22,866 nt of DNA, taken from Flavobacteriaceae bacterium UBA3179 (GTDB taxonomy: Bacteria; Bacteroidota; Bacteroidia; Flavobacteriales; Flavobacteriaceae). The position numbers and the translations under genes were made by a program. Numbering within the stretch: position 1 is the first letter of the stretch; each line of letters opens with the position of its first letter. The stretch lies in the NCBI GenBank assembly GCA_002364245.1, contig DEXR01000023.1, forward strand, positions 7,561 to 30,426. The letters run 5' to 3'. This document shows positions 8,316 to 13,732 of the stretch, piece after piece. The notes beneath the pieces are model-generated. The model did no database searches and was not told the origin of the DNA. It worked only from the letters and a program-made list of their open reading frames with translations.

Positions 8316-8752
8316 TACGGTTTTAACATCGTTTTCATCTCGGTCGTCGCAATCTCTTCTTGCTCCAGTTTGGTCGTCGTTTTTACCAAGGTAATTCCTA
8401 TCGCGGCGTGAATAACTTCTACTTCAGTTTCAATGGTTTCATTGATAGCCGGTGTTTTTAAAATTTCAGCTTTTTTAATAGCGCCAATATACCCTTCTTT
8501 CGTCGGTTTTTCTTCTAAATATCCCGTATATCCGGTGTGTAAGGCTACGGATTGAGCGATGTGTTCCAGTAACCCGGTTTCGGATAAAAAGCCATCTTTA
8601 ACAAAAATGTTTTCTTCGGAAATGGTCAGTTCTGAAACCAAGGATTTTTTATCGTAATACACCAAAGCATTGACCATAATCATAGGTTGACGCTGCGGAA
8701 GTAGTTCTTCCAACACAAATGGATCGGTAATTGGAAATCGTAGTTCTTTCAA
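8315..8752 (-). CDS. ApeP-like 3-hydroxyacyl-ACP dehydratase homologue, FabZ His missing
   Basis: 145-residue hotdog protein. The opening LLPQRQPMIMVNALVYYD matches the FabZ/ApeP entry strand (LLPHR.PFLLVD in FabZ). In the catalytic region, FVKDGFLSETGLLEHIAQS, the Glu of the FabZ helix is kept (E63) but the GHFP His is absent (VKDGF). Enterobacterial ApeP, as I recall it, also lacks that His. The protein should take part in dehydration of the aryl-polyene intermediates, possibly together with the His-only homologue at 2199-2591. The start codon is TTG at 8750-8752: an in-frame TGA two codons upstream rules out anything longer, and the next ATG is at residue 24. It lies 13 nt after the acyltransferase gene. 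Confidence 0.83.
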   Translation of the reverse strand: MKELRFPITDPFVLEELLPQRQPMIMVNALVYYDKKSLVSELTISEENIFVKDGFLSETGLLEHIAQSVALHTGYTGYLEEKPTKEGYIGAIKKAEILKTPAINETIETEVEVIHAAIGITLVKTTTKLEQEEIATTEMKTMLKP

Positions 8753-8765
8753 AACTCAATTGCAT

Positions 8766-9647
8766 TTAGTCAATATCATCCCAAAAGTCGTAAAAATTAA
8801 ACCATTGCAGCGGGTATTGATTTAAAATCTCTTCTAAATTTTGGGTGTATTTAGTTAATAAACCACTAGCATCGCGTCGTGTTACCGCCACTTTTCTAGC
8901 ATATAAATGGTAATGACGTTTCGGCTCGCGCATAACATATACAAATAATACGGGTACATCTAATCGAGTCGCTAAATGAAAAGGACCTACCGGAAATTTT
9001 GCTTCTTTCCCTAGAAAAGGGGTTTCTATCGTTTTGGAAACATCCATATACCGATCACCAGAAATACAAACCATTCTATTTTGAGCTAATGCAGCATTTA
9101 TTTCAAAAATATGGGACATATCATCTTTTACAATGATGAAATTATCTTGCTTTCGGTTTATCACCGAACCTACATATTCTTTAATATTCTCGTGGTCTTG
9201 ATCGGTAATAACAATGCTGATATTGGCTTCTTCATCTAAATCATTAAAAAAGTACTGCGCCATTTCAAAGTTACCCACGTGAGCGCTGATTAAGATTCCA
9301 CCTTTATTAAGGGCTAAGGTTTCTTTTAAGTTCTCAATACCATCAAACTCGTAGGTGTATTTATCGCGAAGCCCAGATTGAATGGCAATCCTATCGACCA
9401 AGGTTTGTCCAAATTGGAAATAACCTTTGTAAATATTCATTGAGCTTTTAAACCAAGAATAGTGTTGCCGTTTTCTGAAATAATAAAAAAGTCCGCGGAC
9501 GTTTTTTCTAGAAAAAATACAGAAATACGGAATAGGCAAGTGCATCAAGGCATACGCAGCGCGAATACCAAAGTTTTTGATAAAAAAAACAAACACTTTA
9601 AACCCGAAGACCGTCCCTCGCGATTTTCCGTCCCACTCTGCCGCCAT
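8766..9647 (-). CDS. LpxL/HtrB-like lysophospholipid acyltransferase
   Basis: 293 residues. A hydrophobic N-terminal segment (about 13-46) anchors the protein at the inner membrane. The acyltransferase motif HVGNFE has H123 and E128 (HX4E/D), preceded by GGILISA; the block GDRYMDVSKTIETPFLGKEA and PVLFVYVMREP are further family features. Homologues add secondary acyl chains to lipid A; in aryl-polyene clusters a LpxL-like enzyme is thought to transfer the polyene acid from ACP to a lipid or sugar acceptor. A TAATTTTG element 33 nt upstream may give this part of the operon its own promoter. Confidence 0.87.
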   Translation of the reverse strand: MAAEWDGKSRGTVFGFKVFVFFIKNFGIRAAYALMHLPIPYFCIFSRKNVRGLFYYFRKRQHYSWFKSSMNIYKGYFQFGQTLVDRIAIQSGLRDKYTYEFDGIENLKETLALNKGGILISAHVGNFEMAQYFFNDLDEEANISIVITDQDHENIKEYVGSVINRKQDNFIIVKDDMSHIFEINAALAQNRMVCISGDRYMDVSKTIETPFLGKEAKFPVGPFHLATRLDVPVLFVYVMREPKRHYHLYARKVAVTRRDASGLLTKYTQNLEEILNQYPLQWFNFYDFWDDID

Positions 9648-9679
9648 GTGCGTTTTTAAATTAGTGATTAGATACTCGG

Positions 9680-9687
9680 CAAAATTA
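9680..9687 (-). promoter_or_regulatory. Possible internal promoter, -7 element TAATTTTG
   Basis: Read on the minus strand, TAATTTTG matches the Bacteroidetes -7 consensus TAnnTTTG exactly, in the 54-nt gap before the acyltransferase start. No TTG is found at the proper -33 spacing, so the call rests on one element. Confidence 0.33.
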
Positions 9688-9701
9688 CAGGATTTTTTGG
9701 C

Positions 9702-10433
9702 TTAGGAATAGATTCCACCATTAATATTAATGACTTCGCCCGTGATGTACGATGCTTTTTCTGAAGCTAAAAAAGACACTAAATGAGCTACTTCTTCAGG
9801 GTTACCAAAACGGTTTAACGGAACCAATTTTTTAAGCTCTTTTTCGTCTAAATCTTCCGTCATCTCACTTTTAATGAATCCGGGTGCGACTGCATTCACA
9901 GTAACATTCCGTTTTCCAACCTCTTGTGCAAGTGATTTTGTTGCCGCAACAACAGCCCCTTTCGCTGCAGCATAATTTACTTGTCCAGCATTGCCTTTTA
10001 CTCCAGCCAACGAAACAATATTGATAACGCGTCCATAACGATTCATCAACATTTTTTGAATAAGATGATTGGTTACGTTAAAAAAACCGTTCAGATTGGT
10101 GTTGATAACAGAATTCCAGTCTTCTGGTTTCATCCACATAAAGAGTCCGTCTTTTGTAATTCCGGCATTGTTGACGAGTACTTCAATTATTGCTTCGGGA
10201 TTGTTTTTCTGAAAATCTTCTAACGCATCTACAACGGCTTTTCTGTTTGAAACATCAAAAGGAAGTAACGAACCTTTCCCTCCTACTTGTTCAATGGCCT
10301 GCAAGGTTTCAAGAGCGGCTGTTTTATTTTGATTGTAATTTATAAGAATGTGATACGCGCTATCAGTAGCTAATTGTAGGCAAATTGCTTTTCCTATTCC
10401 TCTTGAACCTCCTGTAACTAGTGCGAACTTCAT
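9702..10433 (-). CDS. FabG-like 3-oxoacyl-ACP reductase (SDR family)
   Basis: 243 residues, full-length classical short-chain dehydrogenase. NADPH-binding TGGSRGIG (7-14), NNAG (88-91), and the catalytic tetrad N113, S141, Y154, K158 (YAAAK) are all present; the C-terminal ITGEVININGG is typical of FabG. It reduces the 3-oxoacyl-ACP made by the ketosynthases to the 3-hydroxy form, which the dehydratases then convert to the double bond. Its ATG overlaps the TGA of the ammonia lyase gene (ATGA). No enoyl reductase is present next to it, as expected when conjugated double bonds must be kept. Confidence 0.93.
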   Translation of the reverse strand: MKFALVTGGSRGIGKAICLQLATDSAYHILINYNQNKTAALETLQAIEQVGGKGSLLPFDVSNRKAVVDALEDFQKNNPEAIIEVLVNNAGITKDGLFMWMKPEDWNSVINTNLNGFFNVTNHLIQKMLMNRYGRVINIVSLAGVKGNAGQVNYAAAKGAVVAATKSLAQEVGKRNVTVNAVAPGFIKSEMTEDLDEKELKKLVPLNRFGNPEEVAHLVSFLASEKASYITGEVININGGIYS

Positions 10434-11956
10434 ATTTCAGAATTAATTAAATGTTCTTTTACTTTTTTCACATACGGGTACATCACTTCATCTTCCTTAA
10501 ACGCCGGAACAATCGCCCTGATTTCATCATACATCTTCTTCGTTTTTGAAGAAACTTCACCTTGAATTTTCAAGTATTCTATCGCCTGAACCACGGTTAT
10601 CAATTCAATGGCGACTACTTCAAAAGTGTTTTCAATTACTTTTTTAGTAAGTAACGCTGCATTAGTCCCCATACTCACAATATCCTGATTGTCATTGTTG
10701 TTTGGAATACTATGCACATACATCGGGTTGGAAAGCGTTTGATTTTCGGCTGTCGTGGAAACAGCTGTAAATTGCACGCCTTGCATTCCATAGTTCAGTC
10801 CTAATTCGCCAAGGTTTACAAATGGCGGAAGAATTCCATTGAGTTTTGAGTTTAGTAAGTAGTTTAACTGTCGTTCGGCAAGCATACTCATTTTAGTGAC
10901 CACTAATTTTAGCTTATCCATTTCTAAAGAAATGTAATCGCCGTGAAAATTTCCGCCGTGATATACTTGCTGCTTTTCAACATCGACAATTGGGTTATCG
11001 TTAGCTGAATTTACTTCTTCCAAAACAATTTTCTCAACGTTTTCTAGCGTATCTAACACCGGACCTAAAATCTGCGGTACACAACGTAACGAATAATATT
11101 CCTGTACTTTTTCTTCAATCACAGTATCTGTCACTTCTCCATTGTATAAGTGATGTGCGCGTTTTCGAGTTAGTTTGCTATCTTTTAGATGACTTCTCAT
11201 TTGTTTAGCAATTTGCTGCTGTCCGCTGTGCTTTTTAGCTTCATTTAACTCTAAAGACAAATGATCATCGTACGCTTTTACAATTTCGTTGATAGCAGAA
11301 GAGCAAGCCACTACCCAATTAAGTAAACGCTTTGTATAAATAGTATTCAGAATCCCTACACCAGACATAATGGATGTGCCGTTCATCAATGCTAATCCTT
11401 CGCGCAAAGCAACGGTTATAGGCTGTAGGTTTTCAGTTTTAAAAACTTTGGAAGTTGGTTTTTGCTCGCCTTTATAAATTACCTCGCCTTCGCCAATTAA
11501 TACCAATGAAATATGCGCCAACTGAACCAAATCGCCACTTGCCCCTACGCCACCGTGTTCATACACAACTGGGATGATATCTCTATTAATAAGCGTCGTC
11601 ATTAACTCAATAACCGATGGATGCACCCCAGATTTACCAATCGCTAACGTGTTTAAGCGAGCCAACATAGCTGCTTTTACATATTTCGTTGGAATGGGAT
11701 TTCCAGTTCCTGAAGCGTGGCTTCGTATTAAATTATACTGAAGTTGAATGCGTTTGGAATCTTCAATTTTATATTGCGCCATCGGACCGAAACCCGTATT
11801 GACACCGTAAATAATTTTATTTTCAGAGAATTCCGTTAAAAAATCAAAACTATCCTGAACGGTCTTTAAAACCGAATCGTCAATGGATACTTCTTTTTCA
11901 GAAAAAACAACATCGTAAAAATCTTGAAGAACCAACCCTTCTTTACCTATTATCAT
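10430..11956 (-). CDS. Aromatic amino acid ammonia lyase, probably tyrosine ammonia lyase
   Basis: 508 residues of the HAL/PAL/TAL family. The MIO prosthetic group forms from A139-S140-G141 in GGVGASGDLVQ. Catalytic Y50 (IIYGVNTGFGP), N192 (NGTS), Y287/Y288-R291 (EYYSLRCVPQ) and the NSANDNP stretch (316-322) are all present. The enzyme removes ammonia from an aromatic amino acid; with tyrosine it yields 4-coumarate, the aryl starter of flexirubins. It resembles closely, from memory, the characterised F. johnsoniae TAL. The usual selectivity pair is S79-H80, which in the general rule marks histidine lyases, but the Flavobacterium TAL also has Ser-His there. Context favours tyrosine; histidine ammonia lyase is the alternative. 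First gene of the operon; ATG start. Confidence 0.87.
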   Translation of the reverse strand: MIIGKEGLVLQDFYDVVFSEKEVSIDDSVLKTVQDSFDFLTEFSENKIIYGVNTGFGPMAQYKIEDSKRIQLQYNLIRSHASGTGNPIPTKYVKAAMLARLNTLAIGKSGVHPSVIELMTTLINRDIIPVVYEHGGVGASGDLVQLAHISLVLIGEGEVIYKGEQKPTSKVFKTENLQPITVALREGLALMNGTSIMSGVGILNTIYTKRLLNWVVACSSAINEIVKAYDDHLSLELNEAKKHSGQQQIAKQMRSHLKDSKLTRKRAHHLYNGEVTDTVIEEKVQEYYSLRCVPQILGPVLDTLENVEKIVLEEVNSANDNPIVDVEKQQVYHGGNFHGDYISLEMDKLKLVVTKMSMLAERQLNYLLNSKLNGILPPFVNLGELGLNYGMQGVQFTAVSTTAENQTLSNPMYVHSIPNNNDNQDIVSMGTNAALLTKKVIENTFEVVAIELITVVQAIEYLKIQGEVSSKTKKMYDEIRAIVPAFKEDEVMYPYVKKVKEHLINSEI

Positions 11957-12063
11957 TTGAAATAAATTGGAAATTTTAGCAAATTATCCTGCAATAACCA
12001 ACGTAATGTAGTTATTTTGGGATGTAAAATTATAATAAAAAACTATTCTTTTACCCTTATTGA
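11957..12063. promoter_or_regulatory. Divergent promoter region between pigment operon and halogenase gene
   Basis: This 107-nt AT-rich gap must hold start signals for both the leftward operon and the rightward halogenase-like gene. No pair of -33/-7 Bacteroidetes elements with proper spacing was found on either strand. An imperfect inverted repeat with 5-bp perfect arms, ATAAC and GTTAT, spans 11994-12015 and is a candidate regulator site. The shared region implies joint control of both units. Confidence 0.5.
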
Positions 12064-13302
12064 ATGACTGAACAAGAAGTTGACATTTTAATAATTGGCG
12101 CTGGACCTTCGGGTTCTGTTGCAGCAGCCTATTTACACCAACAAGGTTTTAATGTAAAAGTAGTAGAAAAAAATAAGTTTCCTCGGTTTGCTATTGGCGA
12201 AAGTTTGTTGCCGCGTTGTATGGAACATTTTAATGAAGTGGGGTTATTAGAGTGTCTTAAAGCACAAAATTTTCAAATAAAAAAAGGTGCCCGATTTTTA
12301 AAAGAAGATAAAAGCTGTCATTTCGATTTTAAAGAAAAACATACAACAGGTTGGGATTGGACCTGGCAAGTTCCGAGAGCTAAGTTTGATGTGACTCTGA
12401 CAAATGAACTTCAAAAAAGAGGCATTTCTATTTCTTTTGAAACTGAAGTGACAGGGATTGAATTTGATGCAGACGGAACTTCAAAAACGACAATAAAGAC
12501 TTCAGAAGAGAAAACAGATGTTGTTTCAGCAAAACATATTATTGATGCAAGCGGTCCCGGACGGGTTATTCCGAGGTTATTAAACCTCGTGAAACCTACA
12601 ACATCTCAAGGGAACTCATCAATTTTTACGCATGTTGCAGACATTAATAGACCTGAAGGTGAAGAAGGCACATTAATTACCTTCGATGTGGTCACCGATA
12701 AAGCTTGGCTTTGGGTCATTCCGTTTTCTAATGGAAACACGAGTATTGGTTTTGTAGGCCCTTCAGAATTTATCGATTCTTTTTCGGGTACTCCTTCTGA
12801 AAAACTTCGGAGATTTTTAAAACTTTCAAAACATTACTATAAACGGTTTGAAAATATCGACTTTTTATTTGAACCCAAACAATTCAGTGATTTTTCAAGT
12901 CCAATGGAATCTTTATACGGAAACGGTTATACCATCACCGGAAACAGTGCCGGTTTTTTAGACCCTGTTTTTTCTTCAGGTGTAACCTTTGCGACCGAAT
13001 CTGGTTTGTTAGCCGCCAAATTGACTGCCAAAAAACTACAAGGAGAAGTCGTCGATTGGGAAATAGACTATGAAAAACATTTAAAACAAGGGGTTGCTGT
13101 ATTTAAAACCTATGTAGACGAATGGTATTCTGGCAATCTTCAAAAAATATTTTTTGCCGACTACATAAACCCTGAAATAAAAAAACAAATCTGCGCAGTA
13201 TTGGCTGGTTATGTATGGGACACCAGTAATCCGTTTGTAAAAAATCACCAGCGCTTGGTTAAAACTCTTGCGAAAGTAATTGACATTGAAAGTAATAGTT
13301 AA
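12064..13302 (+). CDS. FAD-dependent halogenase-like monooxygenase
   Basis: 412 residues. N-terminal Rossmann motif GAGPSG (12-17), GESLLP (45-50), and a C-terminal FAD segment GNSAGFLDPVFSSG (293-306). The halogenase signature WxWxIP is present as WLWVIP (215-220). K73/K74 in QIKKGARF sit where phenolic flavin halogenases carry the lysine that handles hypohalous acid. With FADH2, oxygen and halide it would halogenate a phenol ring; several flexirubins are chlorinated, which fits its position divergent to the operon. The fold is shared with geranylgeranyl reductase-like oxidoreductases, so ring hydroxylation or another oxidation is an alternative. No flavin reductase partner is in the window. 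A strong terminator follows directly. Confidence 0.82.
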   Translation: MTEQEVDILIIGAGPSGSVAAAYLHQQGFNVKVVEKNKFPRFAIGESLLPRCMEHFNEVGLLECLKAQNFQIKKGARFLKEDKSCHFDFKEKHTTGWDWTWQVPRAKFDVTLTNELQKRGISISFETEVTGIEFDADGTSKTTIKTSEEKTDVVSAKHIIDASGPGRVIPRLLNLVKPTTSQGNSSIFTHVADINRPEGEEGTLITFDVVTDKAWLWVIPFSNGNTSIGFVGPSEFIDSFSGTPSEKLRRFLKLSKHYYKRFENIDFLFEPKQFSDFSSPMESLYGNGYTITGNSAGFLDPVFSSGVTFATESGLLAAKLTAKKLQGEVVDWEIDYEKHLKQGVAVFKTYVDEWYSGNLQKIFFADYINPEIKKQICAVLAGYVWDTSNPFVKNHQRLVKTLAKVIDIESNS

Positions 13303-13307
13303 GACAT

Positions 13308-13341
13308 AAAAAAAATCCCGAACTAATGATAGTTCGGGATT
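13308..13341. terminator. Rho-independent terminator (12-bp perfect stem)
   Basis: AATCCCGAACTA pairs perfectly with TAGTTCGGGATT around an ATGA loop (13314-13341). Read leftward it is followed by a run of eight T, so its native polarity looks minus: it probably served the truncated tRNA-Gln copy next to it. It can also end the halogenase transcript, whose stop codon is at 13302. Confidence 0.8.
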
Positions 13342-13345
13342 CTTG

Positions 13346-13362
13346 TTGGCCCACTAGGGCTC
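13346..13362 (-). pseudogene. Truncated tRNA-Gln copy (3' end only)
   Basis: The last 16 bases and discriminator of the intact tRNA-Gln are repeated here (acceptor 3' strand, T-stem 3' strand and part of the T-loop). They lie within an exact 20-bp direct repeat: 13343-13362 and 13464-13483. The copy stops abruptly at GGGCTC, where a REP-like palindrome begins. Like the intact gene it is followed on its own strand by a hairpin terminator, so it looks like the remains of a tandem tRNA-terminator unit. Confidence 0.7.
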
Positions 13363-13400
13363 CCTTCGACTATTGCCTTGTGCCTCGGCAATGCTCAGGG
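13362..13400. repeat. REP-like palindromic element
   Basis: CCCTTCGACT at the left and GCTCAGGG at the right enclose an inner stem ATTGCC (13372-13377) / GGCAAT (13387-13392); outer CCCT/AGGG also pair. The TTCGACT...GCTCAGGG ends resemble REP-type repeats common in many genomes. It directly abuts the truncated tRNA copy. Copy number in the genome is unknown from this window. Confidence 0.5.
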
Positions 13401-13426
13401 TAAACTTCTCGCCCGTATATCCTTTA

Positions 13427-13465
13427 AATAAAAAAGTCCCAAGCTTTTTAAAGCTTGAGACTTTT
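13427..13465 (-). terminator. Terminator of tRNA-Gln
   Basis: An interrupted stem: AAAAGTC/GACTTTT and CAAGCTT/AAGCTTG separated by one C-A mismatch (13432-13465), followed leftward by a run of T on the minus strand. It begins 2 nt after the tRNA 3' end. Confidence 0.8.
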
Positions 13466-13466
13466 G

Positions 13467-13539
13467 TTGGCCCACTAGGGCTCGAACCTAGACTCTTCTG
13501 TACCAAAAACAGACGTGTTGCCAGTTACACCATGGGCCA
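13467..13539 (-). tRNA. tRNA-Gln (anticodon TTG)
   Basis: A complete 73-nt cloverleaf on the minus strand: 7-bp acceptor stem TGGCCCA/TGGGCCA, D stem GTGT/ACAC, anticodon stem TCTGT/ACAGA with loop TTTTGGT giving anticodon TTG (glutamine, CAA/CAG), a 5-nt variable loop, T stem CTAGG/CCTAG with loop TTCGAGC, discriminator A. CCA is not encoded. It has its own promoter and terminator and so is transcribed alone. Confidence 0.96.
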
Positions 13540-13556
13540 ATACCGTAATGCGGTTG

Positions 13557-13587
13557 CAAATTTAATACAAACTTTTTCTTCCACAAA
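13557..13587 (-). promoter_or_regulatory. Promoter of tRNA-Gln (TTTG-N19-TAAATTTG)
   Basis: On the minus strand, TTTG (13584-13587) is followed after 19 nt by TAAATTTG (13557-13564), an exact match to the Bacteroidetes TTTG/TAnnTTTG promoter with standard spacing. It lies 18 nt before the tRNA 5' end. Confidence 0.8.
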
Positions 13588-13648
13588 TAAAAATGACAAA
13601 AAATCTTTCTTCAATGTAAACTTTTTAAAAAAATCATAAAATAACACA

Positions 13649-13674
13649 TTGTTTCGATACGTTACTTAGTTTTG
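13649..13674 (+). promoter_or_regulatory. Probable promoter of the DUF2723 gene
   Basis: TAGTTTTG at 13667-13674 matches TAnnTTTG exactly; a TTG at 13649-13651 is 15 nt upstream, slightly closer than usual. The start codon is 58 nt downstream of the -7 element. Confidence 0.42.
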
Positions 13675-13732
13675 GTGGTTTACACTACGTATATTATTAG
13701 TAAATTCGCCACAACAAAAACCGTACGAGCTT

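Larger units (their letters stand above)
1..11956 (-). other. Aryl-polyene/flexirubin-type biosynthetic operon (left end cut)
   Basis: Fourteen minus-strand genes run from the ammonia lyase to the exporter with overlaps or gaps of at most 13 nt, except for 54 nt before the acyltransferase and 85 nt before the chain-length-factor-like gene. The combination of aromatic ammonia lyase, FabG, ACP, two ketosynthases with degenerate partners, two hotdog dehydratases, a LpxL-like acyltransferase, LolA-like carrier, GT2 and MMPL exporter is the signature of aryl-polyene and flexirubin clusters (established knowledge). The ammonia lyase and the neighbouring halogenase favour the flexirubin branch (inference). 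No darA/darB-like genes and no aryl-activating ligase are seen; they may lie beyond position 1. Confidence 0.88.

Noticed and set aside
8753..8765. ATG at 8763-8765 as start of the ApeP-like dehydratase.
   Set aside because: It is out of frame with the hotdog protein; an in-frame TGA lies just upstream of the TTG at 8752.
1..11956. Frequent TTCAGAAA / TTTCTGAA strings across the operon as a possible dispersed motif.
   Set aside because: They mostly fall within coding sequence and are explained by common Ser-Glu and Phe codons in an AT-rich genome; spacing is irregular.
13373..13639. An 88-codon plus-strand frame across the tRNA region.
   Set aside because: It runs antisense through the intact tRNA-Gln, its terminator and promoter; no protein-like features.
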